A DNA stretch of 24,487 nucleotides from a virus. Location: IMG/VR virus record IMGVR_UViG_3300019884_000160, positions 1-24,487 of that record; one strand, 5' to 3'. Numbering within the stretch: position 1 is the first letter of the stretch; the number at the start of each line of letters is the position of its first letter. A model generated the notes under the pieces. The model was not told the DNA's origin, searched no databases, and saw nothing but the letters and a program-made list of their open reading frames with translations. Below, in pieces: positions 15,798-24,133 of this stretch. Made by a program: the position numbers and the translations under genes.

Positions 15798-16514
15798 ATG
15801 CCAAATATCATCGAATGGCCGCGTGCATGGTGGGGAGTAGCAGCGGCAGAATTTTATTTGACGCCACGATCGCAGAGATCGCAGTCGCCTTGGACGATGA
15901 GACAAAACATTTATGGACCTCACGTTCAGTACTGGCAGGCACGATTGATTTTTCCTACTCTGTTGGATGGTGATCTAGCTGCTCGCGAGTCAATCATAGA
16001 ACAGCTTGGCGGTACGGCCGGTCTGCTCAGGATGGGGCATCCGTTTAGAATCACTCCCATGTTCAGTGACGAGGCCATCACTGGAATAGTTGGCTGGTCA
16101 GATGGTACATTTTTCACAGACGGTACTGGCTGGTTGTCCGGGCCTCTTCCTTCTTCTATTCATGTTTATTCTCCGGCAGCAGCCAGGACTACTAGTGTTG
16201 TTGTAGGAGGTCTTCCAATCAATACGTCACGAGTTCTCAGGCGAGGTGATATGGTGGAGTTCAGGAGAGATGGTATCGCCGATGAAACTCCCAGCTTGCA
16301 TAGAGTTCTTGTAGATGCGCATTCTAATGCCAATGGTCGCTGCTCTATCAGCTTTCTTCCTCCATTGCGCAAGGCCGTGGCAGCCGGTGATCAAGTGGTT
16401 CTGGATTATCCAACTACTGTTTTCCGTTTGGCGGGAGACGAACCGCAGGCTTCAGTTAGAAATGCGGCATGGCATGGTTCTCTAGAAATGAATTTGGTTG
16501 AGGCCCTGATCTAA
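15798..16514 (+). CDS. Distal tail-like protein
   Basis: A 238-residue protein beginning MPNIIEWPRAWWG, then AEFYLTPRSQRSQSPWTMRQNIYG and a segment on replacing the whole width of a beta sheet (VQYWQARLIFPTLLDGDLA). This outline is shared with distal tail proteins that follow the tape measure in siphoviruses. The central part (SPAAARTTSVVVGGLPINTS) and RRGDMVEFRRDG suggest an inserted beta domain. It would form the ring linking tube and tip. The start is 1 nt after the tape measure stop and has only a weak binding site. The family name is uncertain. Confidence 0.65.
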   Translation: MPNIIEWPRAWWGVAAAEFYLTPRSQRSQSPWTMRQNIYGPHVQYWQARLIFPTLLDGDLAARESIIEQLGGTAGLLRMGHPFRITPMFSDEAITGIVGWSDGTFFTDGTGWLSGPLPSSIHVYSPAAARTTSVVVGGLPINTSRVLRRGDMVEFRRDGIADETPSLHRVLVDAHSNANGRCSISFLPPLRKAVAAGDQVVLDYPTTVFRLAGDEPQASVRNAAWHGSLEMNLVEALI

Positions 16515-16515
16515 A

Positions 16516-17076
16516 ATGTCTTCACCTCCTATGACTTCTCGTATGGTGGACGCATTGCGTTCGGGAGCACCTATATGTTTGCTGGCTATGATAGACCATC
16601 CTGAAGGGATGCAAAGGTTTTGGACCGGCGTTGGTCCGTTAGAATATGACGGGCAGACTTGGATTGGCCTGGGAGTTCTCGGCAGCGTCTCTCCTGTCAA
16701 GTACACCGCAGAGCTAGTCATCCAGGAGTTGCAGTTCAGCTTGTCCGGTGTCCCCTCTGACATGGTGTCCTGGCTGGAAAGTGACGTGAGGAATAGACCG
16801 GCGGATGTTTGGTTAGCTGTACTGGATCAATATGGGCAGATCGTACCTAATCCATACGCCATTATCACTGCGCTCCTTGATTATCAGAACTTGCAAGTAG
16901 ATGATCAGGGGAATGCTGCTATAACTCTTATTGCTAGATCAGGCTTTTATACTTTGGAGCGTGCGCTGGATGAGGTTCATTCTCCTGAGGATCAGAAGAG
17001 GACATATGCGTCTGATACTGGTCTTGACTTGATCTATGATATCAGGCGGCAAGAAGTGATATGGCGACCAGCATGA
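16516..17076 (+). CDS. Tail tip hub-associated protein (DUF2163-like)
   Basis: A 186-residue protein between distal tail and NlpC-like genes, the slot of gene transfer agent gp13 or lambda gpL. Sequence seen: RFWTGVGPLEYDGQTWIGLGVLG, which resembles the start of DUF2163/BR0599-like proteins, then VIQELQFSLSGVP and ITLIARSGFYTLERALDEVHSPEDQKRTYASDTGLD. In lambda-like gpL an iron-sulfur cluster is bound by cysteines; here only one Cys is present, so that is not expected. The ATG lies two bases after the previous stop. Confidence 0.6.
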   Translation: MSSPPMTSRMVDALRSGAPICLLAMIDHPEGMQRFWTGVGPLEYDGQTWIGLGVLGSVSPVKYTAELVIQELQFSLSGVPSDMVSWLESDVRNRPADVWLAVLDQYGQIVPNPYAIITALLDYQNLQVDDQGNAAITLIARSGFYTLERALDEVHSPEDQKRTYASDTGLDLIYDIRRQEVIWRPA

Positions 17077-17507
17077 GAGATAGAGCTGAGGCTGCTGTTG
17101 TTGCTGGCATGGAAAAATGGGCCAGACCAATGCAGTGGGGAAAAGATGACTGCATGTTGGCAGTGGCCGATATCATTTGGGAGATCATCGGCAAAGATCC
17201 GGCAGAAGAATATCGTGGTAGATACCGTTCTCGTACAGGAGCCATCAGGGTTCTGGGAAGAGGTGGTACTCTAAATGCAGCATCGAGAGTAGCTGAGAAA
17301 CTTAACTGGAAAAGCATTGAGCCGACAGAGGCAGAGGTTGGTGATTTTGGTTTGACTCTTGTTGAGAGTTTAGATAGCAAGGGTAATTCTATCAAGATCT
17401 GTGCCGCCGTGATATGTAGAGGCAGTGGATATTTCATAGGTAGAAATGAAAATGGGTTCACTGCCATCAATTCAAGTAAGGTTTTTCGGGCATGGCGAAT
17501 AGGATAA
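17061..17507 (+). CDS. DUF6950 NlpC/P60-like tail protein
   Basis: A 148-residue protein with the DUF6950 signature: MQWGKDDCMLAVADIIWE with candidate nucleophile C31, then DPAEEYRGRYRSRTGAIRVLGRGG, and VGDFGLTLVE. It corresponds to the peptidase-like part of lambda gpK and gene transfer agent gp14, which act in the tail tip and may cut peptidoglycan during entry. The matching catalytic His is not obvious, so activity is uncertain. It overlaps the previous gene by 16 nt. A second in-frame ATG at 17073 overlaps the previous TGA and is an alternative start. Confidence 0.78.
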   Translation: MATSMRDRAEAAVVAGMEKWARPMQWGKDDCMLAVADIIWEIIGKDPAEEYRGRYRSRTGAIRVLGRGGTLNAASRVAEKLNWKSIEPTEAEVGDFGLTLVESLDSKGNSIKICAAVICRGSGYFIGRNENGFTAINSSKVFRAWRIG

Positions 17508-19204
17508 TTGTTCCGCCTTATATTGCGGCGGCTGCGCTGAAACACCTAAGGGACGGAGGCGACCCTGCTAGGGTATATACCTTTCCTGTTAGCAAGCCTT
17601 TTATGGCCCCCAGGGAGGCCACAGGGCGCGTTTTGTGGGCGGACCCTATAACCATAGGCACCGTGGCTATATCGGCCTTTACGGCTGTCACTGGCGTCGC
17701 TGTTGCCTCTGGTGCAGCCAGCTTTGTAGGCACTGCGATTGTTTTGGCTGGTGCCATTGGCGCTAATTATCTGCTGACGCCTCAGGTTGGCAGTGGCCCT
17801 TTAGCTAATAAGAGCGCTCCGCTCAATTCTCCAGAGATAAGACTTAACCATCGTCACGAGACGCCGCCTAAGAGAGTGATCTACGGGAGGGCTTTGGTTG
17901 GCGGAGATATGTTTTTCGAGCATACAACCAAGCCGTTCTTATATCACGGCTGGTTGATTGCATCTCATGAGGTAGAAGGATTTGAGCAGGTTCGTATCGG
18001 TGGAGACATTCTAGCTTTCGACGAAGTGACTGATCTTTTGCCTGACGACAAGGTACTTACTCCCCTCGGTAGACTGAAGGGTGGCCAGATCGCGGCTAGT
18101 CCGGACTATGCTGGCAATCTAAAAGTCTCTCTGCGTCTTGGCTTTACAGATCAGGAGAGAGACAAGTTGATAGAGGATGACTTTCCCGGCGTCAATAGCA
18201 ACTACAGGCAGAGGGGGATTTCCACCGCCGTTCTAAGGTACAAGTGGCCCGGAGCTACGTTCGATGATCGTCAGGAGATGTGGGGAGACAGTCAGGCCCC
18301 GAACCCTCTATTCTTGGTGAAGGGCAGAAAAGTTTATGACCCTAGGAATTCGTCCCAATCTCGTGACGGTGTTGATTCGTGGACATGGTCGGACAATGCG
18401 TCTCTGATCCAGGCAGATTATCTTAGGCAGGAGTATGGCCTTCGCATCGACCCTGACGACATAGACTGGGAGGCAGTGTCAGATGCTGCAGACTATGACG
18501 ACGAGCTAGTGGGATGCCTGGACGGAAAGTTCATCAAGAGGCACACGATCAACGGTGTCATCACTTTGAATCAACCGCCGAGTGAGATAGCTCCAGGTCT
18601 TTTAACTGCAAATAGAGGCTTCATTTGCGAACGCGCAGGGCGAGTGTGGGTTTCTTCATCTAGACCGCGCGATCCTATCTTGACCATTCATGATGGAATG
18701 CTTACGGGAGGAATAGAGTTTCAGGCAGCGAAGCCTAAACGTGATATTGTCAATAGGGTTCGCTCTCGTTTTATTGCAGAAGAGCGCCAGTATGAACAAG
18801 TCGATGGTCCCCTCCTGGATAGGGAAGATCTCCAGGTAGCAGCAGAGGATGGCGAGGTTCTCTCAACTACGCTCAACCTCCCATTCACGTTTGATTACAG
18901 GAGAGTTGAGAGACTTCAGAAGCAGTATCTCGAGACTTCCCGTTTGGGTAAGACATTGACTGTTCGGGTGGATCTGAAAGCCATTACGGAATCGAATGAG
19001 GAGTTGTTAAACAAGCCTGTTCTGTTTGACAGTACTCTGTTTTCTTCTGCCAACGGAATATATAGGGTGCACACTGTTTCCTTTGCTGAGAATTTTTCTT
19101 CTTTGGAATTACAGATGATGGAGTATGATAGGGCAATCGAAACAGATTGGGACCCTGAGGTAGATGAGCTTCCGTTCGTGATAGACAAACCGGATCTGGA
19201 TTAA
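17492..19204 (+). CDS. Tail tip/host-specificity hub protein
   Basis: A 570-residue protein in the position of lambda gpI-gpJ. Residues 53-95 form a long Ala/Gly/Val hydrophobic stretch (TIGTVAISAFTAVTG onwards), as in lambda gpI-like N-termini. The next segment contains the gpJ-like PPKRVIYGRALVGGDMFFEH, then WLIASHEVEGFEQVRIGGD. The rest is beta-rich with DSWTWSDNASLIQADYLRQEYGL and a C-terminal FAENFSSLELQMMEYDRAIE, similar to hub domains of M6/YuA-like phages. It forms the central tip, and the hydrophobic part may insert into the membrane at DNA ejection. Overlap with the preceding gene is 16 nt. Confidence 0.8.
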   Translation: MANRIIVPPYIAAAALKHLRDGGDPARVYTFPVSKPFMAPREATGRVLWADPITIGTVAISAFTAVTGVAVASGAASFVGTAIVLAGAIGANYLLTPQVGSGPLANKSAPLNSPEIRLNHRHETPPKRVIYGRALVGGDMFFEHTTKPFLYHGWLIASHEVEGFEQVRIGGDILAFDEVTDLLPDDKVLTPLGRLKGGQIAASPDYAGNLKVSLRLGFTDQERDKLIEDDFPGVNSNYRQRGISTAVLRYKWPGATFDDRQEMWGDSQAPNPLFLVKGRKVYDPRNSSQSRDGVDSWTWSDNASLIQADYLRQEYGLRIDPDDIDWEAVSDAADYDDELVGCLDGKFIKRHTINGVITLNQPPSEIAPGLLTANRGFICERAGRVWVSSSRPRDPILTIHDGMLTGGIEFQAAKPKRDIVNRVRSRFIAEERQYEQVDGPLLDREDLQVAAEDGEVLSTTLNLPFTFDYRRVERLQKQYLETSRLGKTLTVRVDLKAITESNEELLNKPVLFDSTLFSSANGIYRVHTVSFAENFSSLELQMMEYDRAIETDWDPEVDELPFVIDKPDLD

Positions 19205-20542
19205 ATGCCAACGAATCATGAAGTTGTAGCAGCCGTTCCTATTTCAACTGCGGCTAATCAGACGCTGCTGAGAAATCTGCTGGTCCGCAGGATGGCACAC
19301 GTGTCTGCTACTGCCGCAGAGGTCCAGGATCTCGTGGTGGTTGATCCGACAACCGGCACCACTATCGTAGTTATTATTCTATTGGGTAGGAGCTATCTGT
19401 TTGATCCTACTGACACAACCAGCGCACATGACGGCACTACGGTACTGGTCAGCTCTGATGGCAAGAGATACAAGCTTGCGTCGAATGCTGAGGTTCTAGT
19501 TTATTCTGTTCTTGATCGTATCAACACGCCTCCCGGTTCTCCCACGATAGGACAGGCGTATCTCATCACTGCTGCTCCCACCGGAGCATGGGCAGGTCAC
19601 GCAAATCATATCGGTGTCTTCACGTCTCGAGGTTGGGAGTTCATCGTTCCCGGCATCGGAAGGTTGATCTATGTGGAGGACGAGGATGCCTTCTACCGGA
19701 AGAAGGCAGATGCAAGCGTAACGATAGGGCTTGGTACTAATGCCATTGATCTTTCCAGCATTGTTCCATCGCAGATGCTTGGAGGGGGAGCTAGAGTAAA
19801 TTGGCCGGTTGAAAACCAAACAACCAACACGCCTCCGGCAGTTATCAATGGCCGCGCCTACATCGTAGGAAGTTCTCCGACTGGAGTGTGGGCAGGTCAC
19901 GCAGGAAAGATCGCGCACGGAGAGTTGGGTAGTTGGGTTATCTATAATCCTGAAGAGGGCTGGCTTGCCTTTGATAAAGCGCAAGACGTCATTTTTACCT
20001 ATAGCGGTTCTGCTTGGGTCACTCAGTCCGGTACTATCAGAGTTAAGCTAAATCTCTTCACTAGTGATGGCACCTTTAGCAAGGATAGTCGGTGCATAGG
20101 CGTTATCGTGGACGTCGTTGGAGCAGGTGGAGCTGGAGCCTTCGCAGGACAGTCCCCAGGATCAAATGGAGGTAGCTCTTCTTTCGGCGCTCATTGCTCA
20201 GCCACTGGTGGCGACGGTGGAGTAGTAGGCTTTGGCGGCGCTGGAGGCAGCGGCAGCGGCGGAGACGTTAATGAGAATGGTGAGCCAGGCATTTTATTGA
20301 ATGCTACTGTAACTGCCATGAACTTTCCAGGTGGAGCATCCGGTGCTGGAGGACATAGAGGAAAGGGAGGGCCAGCTACGGAGAGCAACTTCGGCGCTGG
20401 CGGTGGAGGAGGGCGGTCTAGAAAGTGGGTCGCTGATGCCGACCTGAGCGCCGGTGTCGTGGTCACTGTTGGCACTGCTGGCACCACGGGAAATGATGGC
20501 ACGAATGGATTTATTCTAGTGCAAGAGTTCATAGAGGTTTAA
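19205..20542 (+). CDS. Tail fibre with two DUF2793-like modules and Gly-rich tip
   Basis: A 445-residue protein whose ATG follows the hub's TAA directly. The N-terminus (1-105) is a virion-attachment-like domain with SYLFDPTDTTSAHDGTTVL. Two related modules follow: PPGSPTIGQAYLITAAPTG (109-127; AWAGHANHIG next) and PPAVINGRAYIVGSSPTG (210-227; VWAGHAGKIA next), both matching DUF2793. Residues 306-405 are strongly glycine-rich (GAGGAGAF, GFGGAGGSGSGG, GAGGGGGRSRKW), like glycine-rich adhesin tips of tail fibres. It is a probable receptor-binding protein or a base for the tailspike encoded next. Confidence 0.78.
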   Translation: MPTNHEVVAAVPISTAANQTLLRNLLVRRMAHVSATAAEVQDLVVVDPTTGTTIVVIILLGRSYLFDPTDTTSAHDGTTVLVSSDGKRYKLASNAEVLVYSVLDRINTPPGSPTIGQAYLITAAPTGAWAGHANHIGVFTSRGWEFIVPGIGRLIYVEDEDAFYRKKADASVTIGLGTNAIDLSSIVPSQMLGGGARVNWPVENQTTNTPPAVINGRAYIVGSSPTGVWAGHAGKIAHGELGSWVIYNPEEGWLAFDKAQDVIFTYSGSAWVTQSGTIRVKLNLFTSDGTFSKDSRCIGVIVDVVGAGGAGAFAGQSPGSNGGSSSFGAHCSATGGDGGVVGFGGAGGSGSGGDVNENGEPGILLNATVTAMNFPGGASGAGGHRGKGGPATESNFGAGGGGGRSRKWVADADLSAGVVVTVGTAGTTGNDGTNGFILVQEFIEV

Positions 20543-23323
20543 ATGGCTGACCCGGCAGAAGACATTGATGGTCTTAATTCTCTGGCTAATGTTTCTAAGC
20601 CTGAGACGTTGACCTATTTGAAAAACAGTCTCTATCATTTCACTACTGCTGCTTCGGTACGAGCCGCTGACTTGAGCGGTCGCAATCGCATCATGGTGGG
20701 AGACAGGTTTTTCAAGAAGGACAATGCTGACCTAGGCACGGATGACGGCACAGAAACTGCCACAGTCATTATAGATTTCGCCGGCAATCATTGGCTGTAC
20801 ATTCCACCGGCTGGTGCAGCGCAACTTATTTTTATCAACAGGGCGGCGCTACAGGCCACGTCGGTCGTTGCTTCTATCCAGACTGTGCTGTTGGAAAGTT
20901 ATACATCTCTCCTGACTGGAGGGCGTGCCGTTTACAAGAGAGTAAACGCAGAGCCTTCTCATGAGGGAAAAATTAGATCGCTCGACAGGTTCCTTGTTAA
21001 CGGCACCGTCAGCGCCGGTAACGGCGGATGGTGGGAAATGGTGGTCACTGGAGAAGTGGACATCAGAGCCTTCGGTGCAGTGGCGGATGCTGTCCAGACT
21101 GATCCGGCTTGGTTCGGTGCGACGGTGGACAATGCTACGGACACCTTCACTGTAACTTCTCATCCATGGAACACTCAGGATGCAGTGAGGGTCAGAGCTA
21201 CTACGATGCCTGGTGGCGTGGACAAGGACCTCGTCTACTACGTCATCGACCTCACTGCCAACACGTTCAAGCTTGCGCAGAGCAAGGCTAACGCCGTTGC
21301 TGGAACTCCGGTCGTTAATGTCACTAGCAATGGCACGGCAGTAGAAGTCAGGAGCCGGCAGGTCTGGAGCGGCACAGACCAGACGGCAGTGCTTGATGCA
21401 GCCAAGGACTTCGGGGAGCTGTTCAAGGTCGGGCTCTACGCTCCCACTGGAAAGTACTATTTCGCCGATGCCATGATAGACGGCGTGGACCTGGGAGCAA
21501 TCGTCTACAGCTTCCTCATCATCAGGGGAGATCCGGGCGGCGGCACGAAGTTCATCATCGACGAGGACTTGGACTGGCGCATGGCCAACGCGGTCGGCGG
21601 CAGCCAGCTATTCGACACTGGAGTAAGAGCAACACCGTTCACAATCAACAAGGAACTCTGCTCGTTCACAGACATAGAGTTCCATGGTATATGGACGCAG
21701 GCTCCTGGAGGCGACGACAACGATCCTCTTGTTGGCAGTATGGGCATCAACCCGATACGCGCCGAGGGCACTGCTAGAGTAGACCTGATCAGGGTCGGCT
21801 TCTTTGACATCCGCAACAAGGGTTTTAGAGGCAAGGTCAATACAAACTTTTTGGCGCAGAATTGTTATGGGGAGAGATGCTGTGATGGGTTTGTTCGTAA
21901 CGTTAGCGGAGATGTCAGCATTGCGATTGGTTGTCGCTTTGCTATGTGTGATGATGATGCCATTGACTTTAATGCCACAGAAGACATGACCGTCAATGCA
22001 CCGGCGCACGTCATTGTTAGTGGTAACAAGTTATCAGACTGCGAGGCCATCTCCTGCAACCTTGGTCGTCAGACGGAGATCAATGGCAACACTCTGGAGC
22101 GATGCAAGGGCACTGGGATCAAAGCCATCTTTGGTGCTCAGTCTCATCAGGCTATGTTCGGTGTGGACATATCACACAACTCTATCACTGACCACCTTAT
22201 GCGCGTCAACACTACGGATTGGCTTACTATCTCTGACAATGGCGGCGGCGGAGGCGCTATCCAGATTGATGGTTCAGAGAAGTCTGCCATAAGCACTTCT
22301 GTTCCTCCAGGCGATGCGCCTACTCCAAGTGGTATCTTTGTTCTTCCCTTCGGTACAGATGGTTCTCAGGCTGCTCCAGCCGGATACATGCACGGCAAGG
22401 AAGATGGCGTTGGCAGTCTTGCGGCTGGCTATGGTTTTCATATCAGTCACAACACCGTTCAGCGAACTCTCAGGGACGTTGCGAACTATAGCCTCTGGGG
22501 CAAGGGACTTATGTTTACGAAGAGGGGCTTCCGTGATCCTCCTGTAGATAGTCTGGAGAAGCGTGCATACTCTGGCATCAAGATCGCTGCCGATATGGAA
22601 GAGTTTGAGGTCTCGCACAATTTGGTGAATGGCCATGAGGTCGGTCTCTTAATTGTCAACAGTAATTCTAGTTTCAGGGCAGATGCTTTCCGTGCTGGCT
22701 TGATTGAGAGCAACGTGTTTCGTCGGCTTACTACTGGCGTCAAGTCGGTTGGCCCTACTTCTCCTGTGGGACGTTGGAGCCTTGCGTTCTTCCACAATCT
22801 GTTTGACATTGACCCTGAGTGTCAGCTCAGCAACAGGAATACAGATGGATCATGGGACTCGACAGGTGCAACTAATGAACTCGGCAGGGCGATCTTTATG
22901 GACAACGCCCCAGTCGGCTTGGTCCTCCATCATAACATTTGTAGGAATGCCTATCAGTTCTTCGGCAACGGTTTGGGTACGGTAGGTGAGAATGACCTCT
23001 TCAATAATCTCCTCGTCTGCGAGCCTAGTGTTGTAGGCTTCAATGCTGCCAACAAGGGGATCGGCGTAGTCGAGTTGTCAGGTCCGTCTTTCCGATACAT
23101 GATAGTTCGGTCTGACCCGACGCAGGCCAATTTCAGGCAAGTGCTCAATGCCTGCTTAGTGCAGGCCGCGTCCATCCCGACTACGGGTTTTTATGTGAGA
23201 GGTCATTACGTTCACAATAATAGTCCGTCAGCGGGAACAAACGTAACGATTGGGTGGGCAAGGTTGACAACCGGTTCTGCCCACGTAGCGGACACGGACT
23301 GGAAGGCTATCAGAGGAGCATAA
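20543..23323 (+). CDS. Beta-helix tailspike
   Basis: A 926-residue tailspike. Residues 1-170 form an N-terminal adaptor with FTTAASVRAADLSGRN and DDGTETATVIIDFAGN. VDIRAFGAVADAVQTD (172-187) is the start of a pectate-lyase-3-type beta-helix. It continues only after about 90 residues, at GTDQTAVLDAAKDFGELF. From about 420 to 800 the sequence has beta-helix repeats (VIVSGNKLSDCEAIS, VDISHNSITDHL, GFHISHNTVQRTL, EFEVSHNLVNGHEVG). The C-terminus (GFYVRGHYVHNNSP) is a cap domain common in rhizobial phage spikes. Such spikes bind and often cut surface polysaccharide; DDDAIDF (about 473-479) could be part of an active site. The ATG follows the fibre stop directly. Confidence 0.87.
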   Translation: MADPAEDIDGLNSLANVSKPETLTYLKNSLYHFTTAASVRAADLSGRNRIMVGDRFFKKDNADLGTDDGTETATVIIDFAGNHWLYIPPAGAAQLIFINRAALQATSVVASIQTVLLESYTSLLTGGRAVYKRVNAEPSHEGKIRSLDRFLVNGTVSAGNGGWWEMVVTGEVDIRAFGAVADAVQTDPAWFGATVDNATDTFTVTSHPWNTQDAVRVRATTMPGGVDKDLVYYVIDLTANTFKLAQSKANAVAGTPVVNVTSNGTAVEVRSRQVWSGTDQTAVLDAAKDFGELFKVGLYAPTGKYYFADAMIDGVDLGAIVYSFLIIRGDPGGGTKFIIDEDLDWRMANAVGGSQLFDTGVRATPFTINKELCSFTDIEFHGIWTQAPGGDDNDPLVGSMGINPIRAEGTARVDLIRVGFFDIRNKGFRGKVNTNFLAQNCYGERCCDGFVRNVSGDVSIAIGCRFAMCDDDAIDFNATEDMTVNAPAHVIVSGNKLSDCEAISCNLGRQTEINGNTLERCKGTGIKAIFGAQSHQAMFGVDISHNSITDHLMRVNTTDWLTISDNGGGGGAIQIDGSEKSAISTSVPPGDAPTPSGIFVLPFGTDGSQAAPAGYMHGKEDGVGSLAAGYGFHISHNTVQRTLRDVANYSLWGKGLMFTKRGFRDPPVDSLEKRAYSGIKIAADMEEFEVSHNLVNGHEVGLLIVNSNSSFRADAFRAGLIESNVFRRLTTGVKSVGPTSPVGRWSLAFFHNLFDIDPECQLSNRNTDGSWDSTGATNELGRAIFMDNAPVGLVLHHNICRNAYQFFGNGLGTVGENDLFNNLLVCEPSVVGFNAANKGIGVVELSGPSFRYMIVRSDPTQANFRQVLNACLVQAASIPTTGFYVRGHYVHNNSPSAGTNVTIGWARLTTGSAHVADTDWKAIRGA

Positions 23324-23326
23324 GAT

Positions 23327-24118
23327 ATGGCTAGGTGGAAGGGTATCGATGGTCGTCATATGATGCTGCCGCAGCTTCAGAAGCATATCGACGGTTTGCC
23401 AGCCAATACTTGGGCAAGTGGAATGACGTTGCATAACACGGCTGCTCCCTCCATCAAGCAGTGGACGCCAGAAAACAGGGCGCAGCGCATCTTGAACCTG
23501 GAGAAGTACTTTCGTGATGATCGCAAGTGGTCGTCTGCGCCACACGCCTTTGTTGACTATGACTACGTATGGTTGTTCACTCCATTCACTACTGAGGGAA
23601 CGCACTCCCCGTCGTGGAATGGCACAAAGCTTGGAATCGAGATGGTGGGAGATTTCTCATTTGAAGATGACGACGCTGGCTTGGGGCTTAAGATAAAGAA
23701 GAACACTGCTGCTTTGTTTGCTATGCTGCATAAGAAATATGGTTGGGACCCGGAGACAATTAAGCTGCACAAGGAGGATCCGCGCACTGACCACGATTGT
23801 CCCGGCAAGGACATTGATAAGGCAGAGTTCATCGGCATAGTGCAGGAGTACATGGGTCACGCTGGCGACCTGGACTATGATCCTCCTCCTCTGAAGGTTA
23901 CTGGGAGTGTTACTAATGTACGGTCGGATGACGTTCTGAACGTGAGGGAGCAGTCTAGCCCTTCTTCAAAGATTCTTGGCACTTTGAAAAATGGTTCACC
24001 AATAGTTGTAACAGGATCTGGTATGAATGGATCAACCAAGTGGTTGAGTATAGAAACGGCTGGCGCTAATGCCCGTCATTTGGTAGGTTGGGTTAATGCC
24101 CATTATGTAACTATGTGA
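23327..24118 (+). CDS. N-acetylmuramoyl-L-alanine amidase endolysin with SH3b
   Basis: A 263-residue lysin. Residues 1 to about 175 are an Amidase_2 (T7 lysozyme/PGRP) fold that cuts the bond between muramic acid and the first peptide residue. Candidate zinc ligands are H36 (TLHNTAA), H148 (KLHKEDP) and C158 (DHDCPG). Residues about 193-263 form an SH3b domain (TNVRSDDVLNVREQSS, ILGTLKNGSPIVV, WLSIE, VGWVNAHYV) that would bind the wall. There is no signal peptide or transmembrane segment, so release depends on a holin, and one candidate is encoded immediately downstream. Confidence 0.93.
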   Translation: MARWKGIDGRHMMLPQLQKHIDGLPANTWASGMTLHNTAAPSIKQWTPENRAQRILNLEKYFRDDRKWSSAPHAFVDYDYVWLFTPFTTEGTHSPSWNGTKLGIEMVGDFSFEDDDAGLGLKIKKNTAALFAMLHKKYGWDPETIKLHKEDPRTDHDCPGKDIDKAEFIGIVQEYMGHAGDLDYDPPPLKVTGSVTNVRSDDVLNVREQSSPSSKILGTLKNGSPIVVTGSGMNGSTKWLSIETAGANARHLVGWVNAHYVTM

Positions 24119-24133
24119 AGGAGGACTGAGACA

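Noticed and set aside
20191-20532. 113-aa minus-strand proline-rich frame
   Set aside because: It is the reverse complement of the glycine-rich region of the tail fibre (GGN read backwards gives Pro codons).
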